DNA from: Lachnospiraceae bacterium
Lineage (GTDB): Bacteria; Bacillota; Clostridia; Lachnospirales; Lachnospiraceae
NCBI GenBank assembly: GCA_009911185.1
Contig: QXWW01000028.1
Span: 1 to 55,910 of the forward strand
Length of the DNA stretch: 55,910 nt
Reading direction: 5' to 3'
Of the stretch, positions 33,140 through 41,478 are shown piece after piece. How positions within the stretch are numbered: position 1 is the first letter of the stretch; every line of letters begins with the position of its first letter. The position numbers were made by a program, and so were the translations under genes. The notes under the pieces were generated by a model. It made no database searches. It was not told where the DNA came from and saw only the letters and a list, made by a program, of their open reading frames with translations.

Positions 33140-36020
33140 ATTGATAAAAGAATATGGAAAAAAAATATTGACTTCACGGTTATTTGCGCTCAGTATGGTT
33201 ATGCTTCTTTTGTTTGGCATATTGATACAGCGTATTTTCGTACTGCAGATTATCAACGGAGAAGAGTATTTAAAAAATTATACGCTTCTGATACAGAAAG
33301 AGCGTATTACCTCTGGTACCCGGGGCAGTATCTTCGACCGGAACGGCAAATTGCTTGCCTATAATGAACTGTCCAATTCCGTAACCATTGAAGATAATGG
33401 CACATATGAGAGTACCCGGCAGAAAAATGCCATGCTGAATGAAGAACTTAATACGGTAATTCATATGATCGAGGAAAAAGGAGATTCCATTGCCAACAAT
33501 TTCGATATTCAAATAGATGAAAAAGGAAAATATGCTTTTACAGCGAAAGATAACGCATTAAAACGTTTCCTGGCGGACATCTATGGGCATACCAGTATCG
33601 ATAAATTAAAATATAATAAAAAATTAGGTTATCATGAAGCAGAAGCGACCCCGCAGCAGGTAATAGATTATTTACAGAATAAATTTGGGATTTATGTGGA
33701 AGGCAAAGAATATGAAGATCTGGATGAAAAGGAACAAACCTTCTATTCGCAGGAAGAAGCTTATAAGATTACCGTCTTACGCTACGCGATTTCCCAGAAC
33801 AGTTACCAGAAATATGTCTTGACTACCATTGCCCAAAACGTCAGCGAGGAGACGGTTGCGGTTATCAAGGAAAATTCTGACATTCTTCAGGGCATTGATA
33901 TCACGGAAGATACCATACGCAAATATGTGGACAGTCAGTATTTTTCTCATATAATTGGTTATACTGGAAAGATTTCCCAGGAAGAATACGATACGCTCTC
34001 TGCTGACAATGACGAGTATACATTAAACGACGTCGTTGGGAAATCTGGTATAGAGCAGGTTATGGATCAGTCGCTTCAGGGGTCTAAGGGAAAGGAAACT
34101 TTTTATGTAGACAGCGTGGGGCGGATTACGGAAATCATTGATAAGGTAGACGCTTCCTCCGGAAACGATATTTACCTATCTATTGACGCTGAACTTCAGG
34201 AAGCGGTATACCGTATGCTGGAGCAGGAATTGGCGGGTATTATCTATGCCACCATTGAGAATATCAAGGAATATGATACCAGCTCCGGAAGCGCATCCGA
34301 TATCAAGATCCCAATTGACGACGTATATTTCGCCTTAATTAATAACAATGTCATTGACATTAATCATTTTGAAAAAGAAGATGCGCAGGCGGTTGAGCAG
34401 CAAGTGTACAGTGCGTTTCAAAGTAAGCAGAATTCTGTTATCGAAGAGCTGCGCCAGCAATTTTTTTCACCAACTCCCATGGCTTACGGGGAATTGGAAA
34501 AAGAAGAACAAATTTACATGAGCTATATACTTTCTATGCTTGGAGAGCATAAGATATTCCTTTCGGACAAAGTAGACACCGAAGATGAAGTATATTTGTC
34601 CTGGAAAAATGACACGGCAAGCCTCTCGGAATACCTTCGCCGTGCCATAGCTCTGGACTGGATTGATATTACAGGATTTGATACAGAGTCCAAATATTCC
34701 GATTCTACAGAAATATATGACGCCCTGATATCCTACATTCTGGAAGAATTACAGACCGACCAGGAATTTAGCAAAAAAATCTATCAATATATGATTAAAG
34801 ATGAACTGGTCTCTGGTTCCCAAATCTGTCAGATTCTGTTCGAACAGGGGATTCTCACGGAGGAAAACGGCGACCGGACGGAGCTTGCCAACGGCAATCT
34901 CAGGGCCTTTGACTTTCTTCGCGACAAAATCAAAAATCTGAAAATCACCCCGGCACAGCTTGCCTTAGATCCCTGTACCGCGAGCTGCGTTATCACGGAC
35001 GTTAAGACGGGGAACCTCATTGCATGCGTGACTTATCCTGGTTATGATACCAACAGGCTTGCAAATACGGTGGATTCCGAATACTTTCAAAGTCTGCAGC
35101 AAGATTTGTCCGTGCCGCAATATAATAATGCGACCCAGCAGCAAACGGCGCCCGGATCTACCTTTAAACCGATCACGGCGGCGGCGGCGCTGACGGAAGG
35201 AGTAGTGAGCATTGGGGAACAGATTAAGGATGAAGGGGAATATACGAATATTACCCCGCCTCCCAAATGCTGGATCTATCCGGGAAGTACGCATGGACGG
35301 ATTAATATTTCAGAGGCAATCCGTGATTCGTGCAACTACTTTTTCTATGAAATGGGGTTCCGTTTGAGTTCTGAAGGCGGTGTTTATAATGAGAACAAAG
35401 GTATTGCGGCCCTGCAAAAATATGCCGCATTGTTTGGGTTGGATGAAAAGACAGGAATTGAGATACCGGAAAATGAACCTCAGATTTCGAATGAATACCC
35501 GATTACATCAGCCATTGGACAAGGAAACCATAATTATACTACTACACAGCTTGCAAGATATCTTACGGCAGTGGCAAGCAGAGGAAATGTGTACAAGCTG
35601 ACGCTTTTGGATAAAGAAACCACTTCTGATGGAGAACTGATCCGGGAATTTAAACCGGAAATTATCCGCAGCATCACAGAAGTATCTGCGCCATCCTGGG
35701 ATTCCATCCAGAACGGGATGCGGATGGTGGTAGAAAATAACAAATCCTTTAAAAATTTTCCGGTTGCCGTAGCAGGTAAGACAGGTACCGCCCAACAGAT
35801 GGAAACCAGGGCCAACCATGCTTTGTTTATCGGATATGCGCCTTACGAGAATCCGGAGATTACCATTACTACCCGTATTGCTTATGGTTATACATCTGCT
35901 AATGCAGCAGAAGTGTCCAGTAATATATTAAAATATTATTTTAATCTTGCCGATGAAAAATCCCTGCTGGATGGACAGGCAGAAGAGATTGAGAGCAATA
36001 CCAATGGATTTACTGATTAA
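33132..36020 (+). CDS. mrdA: Penicillin-binding protein 2, class B transpeptidase, with a large insertion (962 aa)
   Basis: Monofunctional D,D-transpeptidase that crosslinks side-wall peptidoglycan with RodA. One TM helix near the N-terminus (FALSMVMLLLFGILIQRIFVL), a PBP dimerisation domain (TRGSIFDRNGKLLAYN), then the catalytic domain with SxxK S676 (PGSTFK), SxN S733 (SCN) and KTG K883 (KTGTAQQ), all intact. The protein is about 250-300 residues longer than usual. The extra sequence (about 365-612) sits between the AELQEAVYRMLEQEL helix and the ASCVITDVKTGNLIA strand and is acidic and helical. I start at TTG 33132, with AAGGAG 11 bases ahead; the longer frame from 33108 begins before that site. 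Confidence 0.92.
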   Translation: MFELIKEYGKKILTSRLFALSMVMLLLFGILIQRIFVLQIINGEEYLKNYTLLIQKERITSGTRGSIFDRNGKLLAYNELSNSVTIEDNGTYESTRQKNAMLNEELNTVIHMIEEKGDSIANNFDIQIDEKGKYAFTAKDNALKRFLADIYGHTSIDKLKYNKKLGYHEAEATPQQVIDYLQNKFGIYVEGKEYEDLDEKEQTFYSQEEAYKITVLRYAISQNSYQKYVLTTIAQNVSEETVAVIKENSDILQGIDITEDTIRKYVDSQYFSHIIGYTGKISQEEYDTLSADNDEYTLNDVVGKSGIEQVMDQSLQGSKGKETFYVDSVGRITEIIDKVDASSGNDIYLSIDAELQEAVYRMLEQELAGIIYATIENIKEYDTSSGSASDIKIPIDDVYFALINNNVIDINHFEKEDAQAVEQQVYSAFQSKQNSVIEELRQQFFSPTPMAYGELEKEEQIYMSYILSMLGEHKIFLSDKVDTEDEVYLSWKNDTASLSEYLRRAIALDWIDITGFDTESKYSDSTEIYDALISYILEELQTDQEFSKKIYQYMIKDELVSGSQICQILFEQGILTEENGDRTELANGNLRAFDFLRDKIKNLKITPAQLALDPCTASCVITDVKTGNLIACVTYPGYDTNRLANTVDSEYFQSLQQDLSVPQYNNATQQQTAPGSTFKPITAAAALTEGVVSIGEQIKDEGEYTNITPPPKCWIYPGSTHGRINISEAIRDSCNYFFYEMGFRLSSEGGVYNENKGIAALQKYAALFGLDEKTGIEIPENEPQISNEYPITSAIGQGNHNYTTTQLARYLTAVASRGNVYKLTLLDKETTSDGELIREFKPEIIRSITEVSAPSWDSIQNGMRMVVENNKSFKNFPVAVAGKTGTAQQMETRANHALFIGYAPYENPEITITTRIAYGYTSANAAEVSSNILKYYFNLADEKSLLDGQAEEIESNTNGFTD

Positions 36021-36039
36021 TGCTTGGGAGGGATGAAAA

Positions 36040-36723
36040 TTGTCAAAACCAGTGGTTTTAAAGAGCAATAAATATGGAATCAACCTGATTCTTGATGCCA
36101 GTATGGATTTTGAAAAATTATTGAAATGTGTTATGGACAGATTTAAAGAGGCGGAAGGTTTTTTTAAAAACGCCAAAATGGCAATTTCTTTCGAGGGAAG
36201 AGAATTAACCCAGGAGGAAGAGTTTCGGATTGTGGAAACCATTACCGACAATACCGATATAAATATCATTTGCATTTTAGACAATGACGCGTTGAAGGAG
36301 GAATTGATCAGACAGAAAATCGAACAATTTGAAGAAGAGCAGGCAGGTAAGACAGGAGAATTTTATAAAGGAACCCTGCGTTCCGGCCAGGTTTTAGACT
36401 GCGAGAGCAGTATTATTATCCTTGGGGACATTAATCCTGGCGCAAAAGTTATCTCCAAAGGCAATATTGTGATTTTGGGAGCCTTAAAAGGGAATGCCTA
36501 TGCGGGGGCAAACGGCAATGAACAGGCTTTCGTAGCAGCCCTGGAAATGGATCCTATCCAGGTAAAGATCGGAGACGTGATTGGGCGAAGCGCCGACAAA
36601 GCCCAGAGTGGGAAAAAAAGAAAAAAAAGACAGCAAGCCCTTGTCGAACCGCAGGTCGCAATTGTAAAGGATGGAAATATTTATATTGAACCCATTACAA
36701 AGGGACTATTGAACAATATATAA
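36040..36723 (+). CDS. minC: Septum site-determining protein MinC (227 aa)
   Basis: FtsZ assembly inhibitor recruited by MinD. N-terminal MinC_N domain (about 1-100), then the C-terminal right-handed beta-helix with the hallmark YKGTLRSGQVLDCESSIII and GDINPGAKVISKGNIVILG. The usual RSGQ and G-rich MinD-contact loop is present, and the LKGNAYAGANGN turn is standard. TTG start at 36040, preceded by GGGAGG. It is the first gene of minCDE, 19 bases after PBP2. Confidence 0.95.
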   Translation: MSKPVVLKSNKYGINLILDASMDFEKLLKCVMDRFKEAEGFFKNAKMAISFEGRELTQEEEFRIVETITDNTDINIICILDNDALKEELIRQKIEQFEEEQAGKTGEFYKGTLRSGQVLDCESSIIILGDINPGAKVISKGNIVILGALKGNAYAGANGNEQAFVAALEMDPIQVKIGDVIGRSADKAQSGKKRKKRQQALVEPQVAIVKDGNIYIEPITKGLLNNI

Positions 36724-36743
36724 ATATCAGGAGGATATAGTAG

Positions 36744-37535
36744 ATGAGTGAAGTAATCGTTATAACATCAGGAAAAGGCGGCGTAGGAAAGACCACTACC
36801 ACCGCAAATGTAGGTACAGGTCTGGCACAGTTGGACAAAAAAGTGGTGCTGATTGACACGGATATCGGACTCCGCAACCTGGATGTAGTTATGGGTCTGG
36901 AAAACCGGATTGTATACAATTTGGTAGACGTCGTTGAGGGCAACTGCCGGATGAAACAGGCGCTGATTAAGGACAAACGTTATCCCAACCTATCCTTGCT
37001 TCCATCCGCGCAGACGCGGGACAAGACTGCCGTATCTCCGGAACAAATGGTAAAGCTCATTGATGAATTGCGGGAAGACTTTGACTATATTTTGCTGGAC
37101 TGCCCGGCAGGTATTGAGCAGGGCTTTAAAAACGCCATTGCGGGCGCTGACCGCGCCCTGGTCGTTACTACGCCAGAGGTATCTGCAATTCGAGACGCAG
37201 ACCGTATCATTGGCCTTCTTGGAGCGAATGATGTTAAAAATGTTGAGTTAATTGTCAATCGTCTCCGCATGGATATGGTGAAACGCGGAGACATGATGAA
37301 TATCAACGATGTTACAGATATTCTTGCCATTGAACTTATCGGAGCAGTACCTGACGACGAACAGATTGTAATCTCTACGAATCAGGGAGAACCTCTTGTC
37401 GGCAGTGATTGTCTTGCCGGACAGGCGTATGCTAATATCTGCCACAGACTTTTGGGAGAGAAGGTTCCATTTTTGGATTTGGAGGTGAAATCCAGTGTAT
37501 GGAACAAGCTAAAAGAACTCTTTAAAAAAAATTAG
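36744..37535 (+). CDS. minD: Septum site-determining protein MinD (263 aa)
   Basis: Membrane-associated deviant-Walker ATPase that positions MinC. Deviant Walker A GKGGVGKTTT (residues 10-19), the conserved DTDIGLRNLDVVMGLENR block, and a C-terminal amphipathic membrane-targeting helix (WNKLKELFKKN). AGGAGG is upstream. Immediately followed by minE, so this organism uses the MinE-based pole-to-pole system as well as SepF; no DivIVA gene is seen in this window. Confidence 0.97.
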   Translation: MSEVIVITSGKGGVGKTTTTANVGTGLAQLDKKVVLIDTDIGLRNLDVVMGLENRIVYNLVDVVEGNCRMKQALIKDKRYPNLSLLPSAQTRDKTAVSPEQMVKLIDELREDFDYILLDCPAGIEQGFKNAIAGADRALVVTTPEVSAIRDADRIIGLLGANDVKNVELIVNRLRMDMVKRGDMMNINDVTDILAIELIGAVPDDEQIVISTNQGEPLVGSDCLAGQAYANICHRLLGEKVPFLDLEVKSSVWNKLKELFKKN

Positions 37536-37547
37536 GAGGAAACCGAT

Positions 37548-37829
37548 ATGGGTTTGATGGATTTATTTAAAAGAAAAAATTCCGGTGAAATCGCAAGAGA
37601 CCGGTTAAAATTATTATTGGTTTCCGACCGCGCCAATTGTTCTCCGGAAATAATGGAGAAGATTAAAAATGACATTATCCAGGTAATCTCTAAATATATG
37701 GAGATTGATGCAGAGGGGTTGGATATACAAATTACGCAGACAGAATCTGAAGGAAATAACGGGAATGTCCCCGCACTTTATGCGAATATCCCAATCAAAG
37801 ATATGAAGCACTCCGCAGACTCTCGGTAG
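37548..37829 (+). CDS. minE: Cell division topological specificity factor MinE (93 aa)
   Basis: Stimulates MinD ATPase and drives MinCD away from midcell. N-terminal membrane-targeting and contact helix (MGLMDLFKRKNSGEIARDRL, RLKLLLVSDRA), then the dimerisation beta sheet (VISKYMEIDAEGLDIQIT). A good AGGAGG site precedes ATG 37548. Starts 12 bases after minD. Confidence 0.95.
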   Translation: MGLMDLFKRKNSGEIARDRLKLLLVSDRANCSPEIMEKIKNDIIQVISKYMEIDAEGLDIQITQTESEGNNGNVPALYANIPIKDMKHSADSR

Positions 37830-37859
37830 CATAAGAAATGGAAGGTAAGGAATTTTTGT

Positions 37860-38984
37860 ATGTTGAAACAGTATCACATTAAGAATTACAATTTTCGTTT
37901 GATTATTTTTGTAACAGCGCTGACCATGCTCGGAATCAGCGTAATCGGCAGCGCTCAGCGCTCCGTACAGAGTAAGCAGGTACTGGGACTGGTTTTAGGT
38001 CTGATTGTAATGATAATTGTTTCCCTGATCGATTATTCCTTTATCCTTCGCTTTAGCTGGCTGATTTATTTATTTAATATTGGGCTTCTGTCTCTGATTA
38101 CATTTCATGTATTTGGGGACGACGCCGGCGGTGCAGTGCGCTGGATAGAAGTGGGCGGTTTCCGCTTTCAGCCTTCTGAATTAGCCAAAGTATTGCTGAT
38201 TCTGTTTTTTTCCTGGTTTTTTGGAAAATACTATGAAAATGTAAATAAAATTACTTTTATCATATTGTCGGGAATCTTGATTTTTATTCCCTGGATTATG
38301 ATTGAACAGCAGCCGGACTTGTCCACCAGTATTGTCGTTGCCATCATTTTTATTGCGCTCTTGTTTTTAAGTGGATTAAGTTATAAAATAATAGCGGGTG
38401 TGTTTGCCGTCCTGATTCCGGCAGGCTCATTATTTATCTATCTGATTATGCAGCCTGGTCAGAAAATACTGGATAATTACCAGTGGCGGCGTATTATGGC
38501 ATGGCTGCAGCCGGAAAAATATGCAACCGACGCCTATCAGCAGCAGAACTCCATTATGGCGATAGGATCGGGACTGCTGTGGGGAAAAGGATTGAATAAT
38601 GATACTGTTTTTTCCGTAAAAAACGGTAATTTTATTCCAGAGCCTCAGACGGATTTTATTTTTGCAGTGGCAGGAGAAGAATTGGGGTTTGTAGGCAGTG
38701 CTGCCATTTTATTGCTACTGCTTCTTATCGTCATTGAGTGCATTCTGGTGGGAAGAAAGGCCAAAGACTTGTCCGGCCGCCTGATTTGCGGCGGTGTAGC
38801 CACATGGATTGGCTTTCAGACCTTCGTTAATATATGCGTGGTTACAGGAATGATGCCAAATACAGGTTTGCCGCTTCCCTTTGTGAGTTATGGACTTACA
38901 TCGCTGGTAAGTCTTTTTATCGGCATAGGACTGGTTTTAAATGTAGGGCTTCAGCCCTTGAAATACCGAAAGGGGGATTTTTAA
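37860..38984 (+). CDS. rodA: RodA/FtsW-type SEDS peptidoglycan glycosyltransferase (374 aa)
   Basis: Polytopic SEDS polymerase (about 10 helices) that elongates glycan strands together with PBP2. Signature regions: RWIEVGGFRFQPSELAKV, KGLNNDTVFSVKNGNFIPEP with the following QTDFIFAVAGEELGF (catalytic Asp region), and GLPLPFVSYG near the C-terminus. Called RodA rather than FtsW from its place with mreBCD and PBP2. Start ATG 37860 is 30 bases after minE. Confidence 0.93.
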   Translation: MLKQYHIKNYNFRLIIFVTALTMLGISVIGSAQRSVQSKQVLGLVLGLIVMIIVSLIDYSFILRFSWLIYLFNIGLLSLITFHVFGDDAGGAVRWIEVGGFRFQPSELAKVLLILFFSWFFGKYYENVNKITFIILSGILIFIPWIMIEQQPDLSTSIVVAIIFIALLFLSGLSYKIIAGVFAVLIPAGSLFIYLIMQPGQKILDNYQWRRIMAWLQPEKYATDAYQQQNSIMAIGSGLLWGKGLNNDTVFSVKNGNFIPEPQTDFIFAVAGEELGFVGSAAILLLLLLIVIECILVGRKAKDLSGRLICGGVATWIGFQTFVNICVVTGMMPNTGLPLPFVSYGLTSLVSLFIGIGLVLNVGLQPLKYRKGDF

Positions 38985-38985
38985 C

Positions 38986-39381
38986 GTGAACATTGGATTG
39001 ATTGCACACGATTCCAAGAAAAAACTAATGCAGAATTTTTGTATTGCCTATCGGGGAATTCTTTGCAAGAATGATCTATATGCTACAGGTACTACCGGCA
39101 GGCTGATTGAGGAAGTTACCAACCTGTCCATACATAAGTATCTGGCAGGTCATCTGGGCGGTTCCCAACAGCTTGCCGCGCAGATTGAGCATAATCAGAT
39201 TGATCTGGTAATTTTTTTGAGAGACCCTGTCACACCCAAGTCTCATGAACCAGACGTAAATAATACCGTACATTTATGCGATATGTATAATATTCCATTG
39301 GCAACCAATCTTGCCACGGCAGAATTGTTGATTAAATCATTGGACAGAGGAGATTTAGAGTGGCGTGAAATGTATAGATAA
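38986..39381 (+). CDS. mgsA: Methylglyoxal synthase-like protein (131 aa)
   Basis: The family turns dihydroxyacetone phosphate into methylglyoxal, a bypass of lower glycolysis when phosphate is short. The MGS fold is recognisable: IGLIAHDSKK (H8), TGTTGRLIEE (35-43), LAGHLGGSQQ (53-62) and KSHEPDV (H87, D90). One oddity: the family motif GGDQQ reads GGSQQ here, so the usual catalytic-base Asp (D71 in the E. coli enzyme) is Ser60. Activity is therefore uncertain. GTG start at 38986 behind AAGGGGG, only two bases after rodA; the end overlaps the carboxypeptidase gene. Confidence 0.82.
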   Translation: MNIGLIAHDSKKKLMQNFCIAYRGILCKNDLYATGTTGRLIEEVTNLSIHKYLAGHLGGSQQLAAQIEHNQIDLVIFLRDPVTPKSHEPDVNNTVHLCDMYNIPLATNLATAELLIKSLDRGDLEWREMYR

Positions 39382-40384
39382 AATAATAAATTTTCCATAC
39401 AAAACTGTACTGCGTAAGAGAACCGCCTTATTATTCCTGATATTGTCTGTATCTGCTTCTGGCTGCGGACAGGAGATAACCATTGATAACCCTTACGATG
39501 TATATGAAAGCCCCAGAGCTTACGGTCTGAACACCAGTGTAAGCAGTACGAGTGAAGCAGCTTTTTTTGCGGAAAATCTTTGTGTTGCAGATACCCAGGA
39601 CAAATTAAGCGGAGACATTACAGCATCTTTGTCAGAAGCAGCCGGATTATTTAATCTACAGGAAAACACTATGGAATTTGGAAAAAATATCCACCTGCGT
39701 CTTTATCCGGCAAGCACTACTAAAATTTTAACTGCATATACGGCGTTAAAACATGGAGACCTCGCCGCTGCAGCCACGGTAACAGAAGCCGAGCTGCAGC
39801 TGGAGGAGGGTTCTACCGTCTGCGGTCTTTCCGCAGGAGACACGGTCACGCTGGAGGAATTACTATACGGCCTTATGCTGTGCAGCGGAAATGATGCTGC
39901 AAACGTGATTGCAGATCTGGTTTCCGGCAGCTCTGAGGAATTTGCAAAGTTGATGAATCAGGAGGCGCTTGCCTTAGGAGCCACTAATTCTCATTTTGTC
40001 AATCCTCATGGACTGCATCATGAGGAACATTATACAACCTTATACGACATGTATTTGATTTTCCAGGCTGCGCTGCAGGAAGAAAAATTTGTAACTATTA
40101 TCAGCAGCCAGAACCATAACGGCACAGTTATCAATGCCTCCGGCGAAACTATAAGCAAAGAATGGATCAACTCCAATAAATATCTAAACGGCGAAGAAGC
40201 CGTTCCGGAAGGCGTTCAGGTGATAGGCGGCAAAACAGGCACTACCAACGCCGCCGGTTATTGCCTGGTGCTTTTCAGTCAAAAGAATGGAAGTATTCCT
40301 TATATCTCCATTGTTTATAAAGCGGACAGCCGTGAAAACCTTTATCTGGAGATGACAGAATTGTTGGGAAAAATTTCAAAATAG
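39365..40384 (+). CDS. DacA-like D-alanyl-D-alanine carboxypeptidase, probable lipoprotein (339 aa)
   Basis: Low-molecular-weight PBP of the S11 family trimming the terminal D-Ala from peptidoglycan stems. Catalytic motifs: S-x-x-K in PASTTKIL, S-x-N in LCSGNDAAN, and K-T-G in GGKTGTTNAAG. The N-terminus is a signal peptide ending in SASGCG, a likely lipobox. The C-terminal PBP5_C beta domain is absent (about 340 aa rather than 400+), so this is a short form. GTG start at 39365, overlapping mgsA by 17 bases, so it is probably coupled to the rodA-mgsA genes. Confidence 0.9.
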   Translation: MKCIDKIINFPYKTVLRKRTALLFLILSVSASGCGQEITIDNPYDVYESPRAYGLNTSVSSTSEAAFFAENLCVADTQDKLSGDITASLSEAAGLFNLQENTMEFGKNIHLRLYPASTTKILTAYTALKHGDLAAAATVTEAELQLEEGSTVCGLSAGDTVTLEELLYGLMLCSGNDAANVIADLVSGSSEEFAKLMNQEALALGATNSHFVNPHGLHHEEHYTTLYDMYLIFQAALQEEKFVTIISSQNHNGTVINASGETISKEWINSNKYLNGEEAVPEGVQVIGGKTGTTNAAGYCLVLFSQKNGSIPYISIVYKADSRENLYLEMTELLGKISK

Positions 40385-40387
40385 CAG

Positions 40388-40416
40388 TTGAATTTTCTGT
40401 AAATATATACTATAAT
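40388..40416 (+). promoter_or_regulatory. Predicted sigma-A promoter for the small P-loop gene
   Basis: TTGAAT (40388-40393), a 17-base spacer and perfect TATAAT (40411-40416), beginning just after the carboxypeptidase stop and 111 bases before the P-loop gene ATG. Confidence 0.6.
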
Positions 40417-40526
40417 TATTTTACGAAAAGAAACTGTTGCCTGTAAATTAAATAAATTATCACCTGCATATCCGGTATGGTTTATCTATTTTGCACAAAT
40501 ATGGTTGAGACTAGGAGGAGATTGTC

Positions 40527-40946
40527 ATGATACAAATTATAGCTGGGGAAAAAGGAAAAGGTAAGACAAAGCATCTGCTGGACAAAGTAAATGAATCGGT
40601 AAAATCAGCTACCGGCAATATCGTATATTTGGATAAAAGCCAGAAGCATATGTATGAACTAAGTAATAAAGTCCGTCTGATAAATGTTTCAGAATATTTA
40701 ATTTCCAATTGCGATGAGTTTTTGGGATTTTTATGCGGTATTATTTCGCAGGATCATGATTTGGAAGAGATGTATTTAGACAGTTTCCTTACTATTGCAA
40801 TGATAAAAGAGGAAGAACTCACCCGTGCAATTGAGAAATTAGAGGAAATCAGTGCAAAATTCCATGTTGGTTTTGTACTAAGTATTTCCATAAATGAGAG
40901 TGACTTACCAGAATGTACCAAGGGTAAAGTTGTTGTGTCGCTATAA
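40527..40946 (+). CDS. Small P-loop protein of unknown function (139 aa)
   Basis: Begins with a Walker A-like loop, IAGEKGKGKTKHLL (residues 5-18), then a strand (NIVYLDKS, 31-38) and alternating helices; it closes with FVLSISINESDLP and GKVVVSL. The length is far below that of a normal P-loop NTPase, and I see no clear Walker B. Homologues in Clostridia are often called ATP-binding or PilT-like by weak similarity only. AGGAGG precedes ATG 40527. It has its own promoter and is followed by a strong hairpin. Confidence 0.7.
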   Translation: MIQIIAGEKGKGKTKHLLDKVNESVKSATGNIVYLDKSQKHMYELSNKVRLINVSEYLISNCDEFLGFLCGIISQDHDLEEMYLDSFLTIAMIKEEELTRAIEKLEEISAKFHVGFVLSISINESDLPECTKGKVVVSL

Positions 40947-40962
40947 TAAATTACAAAGGAGA

Positions 40963-40995
40963 AAGGGGTTATCGTAAAAGAGTCGATAACCCCTT
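40963..40995 (+). terminator. Strong hairpin after the P-loop gene, possible terminator
   Basis: A perfect 12-bp stem, AAGGGGTTATCG (40963-40974) with CGATAACCCCTT (40984-40995), and a nine-base loop, 16 bases after the stop codon. It is followed by GATTACTTG rather than a T-run, so termination is plausible but not assured. Confidence 0.5.
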
Positions 40996-41101
40996 GATTA
41001 CTTGCCCTGAGGGGGAACCACGAAGCAGTGGAACCGGCGTTTCGGGAAAGCTGAAATTTAATGTTAGAGGGATTTTCTCTAAAAATTACCGTAGTTTTTA
41101 G
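40996..41101. other. Chain of short hairpins, possible structured RNA or miniature element
   Basis: In about 100 bases I count several consecutive small stems: CCC-TGA-GGG, CCAC-GAAGCA-GTGG, CCG-GCGTTT-CGG, AGAG-GGATTTT-CTCT, and CTAAAAA (41079-41085) with TTTTTAG (41095-41101). The last one spans the stop codon of the reverse-strand DUF378 gene and may serve as its terminator. The GC-rich middle differs from the AT-rich gaps elsewhere in the window. Confidence 0.4.
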
Positions 41102-41310
41102 GCTTCGTTCATGGAACGAATTCTTCCAAATACACTGCATAAATACAGACCGCCAATTCCTACAATTCCATATACAATCCGGGTAATCCAGCTCATATCA
41201 CCAAATAAGAAGGACACCAGATCAAAGCGAAATAATCCAATTAACCCCCAATTAATAGCGCCGATAATTACAAGCGCCAATAACGTATAATCCAAACCTT
41301 TGGTATTCAT
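41098..41310 (-). CDS. DUF378 family small membrane protein (70 aa)
   Basis: YuzA-like two-helix membrane protein. Helix 1 is LLALVIIGAINWGLIGLF, with the diagnostic GAINWGLIG; the second helix, IVYGIVGIGGLYLCSVF, contains the YGIVGIGGLY block of DUF378. Function is unknown. I start at ATG 41310 because AGGAGG is eight bases upstream of it; the ATG at 41316 is only two bases from that site. It is the only reverse-strand gene between 18.5 and 48 kb. Confidence 0.88.
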   Translation of the reverse strand: MNTKGLDYTLLALVIIGAINWGLIGLFRFDLVSFLFGDMSWITRIVYGIVGIGGLYLCSVFGRIRSMNEA

Positions 41311-41383
41311 ATGCATTACCTCCTTTTACATGGATATAGTATTGCCTTTTTCACCAAAAACATGTTGGAAATACATGGGAGTA

Positions 41384-41412
41384 TTGAGTTTATTTTTTGA
41401 AAATGGTAGAAT
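41384..41412 (+). promoter_or_regulatory. Predicted sigma-A promoter for the HlyD-like/ylmE/sepF operon
   Basis: TTGAGT (41384-41389), a 17-base spacer and TAGAAT (41407-41412), 67 bases before the ATG at 41479. It would serve the collinear genes from the HlyD-like protein through sepF and beyond. Confidence 0.55.
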
Positions 41413-41478
41413 GTATAAACGAAGAACATAGAAATATTAATATAAAAAATTTTATCAAAAAACAGGACTTAAGTTTTT

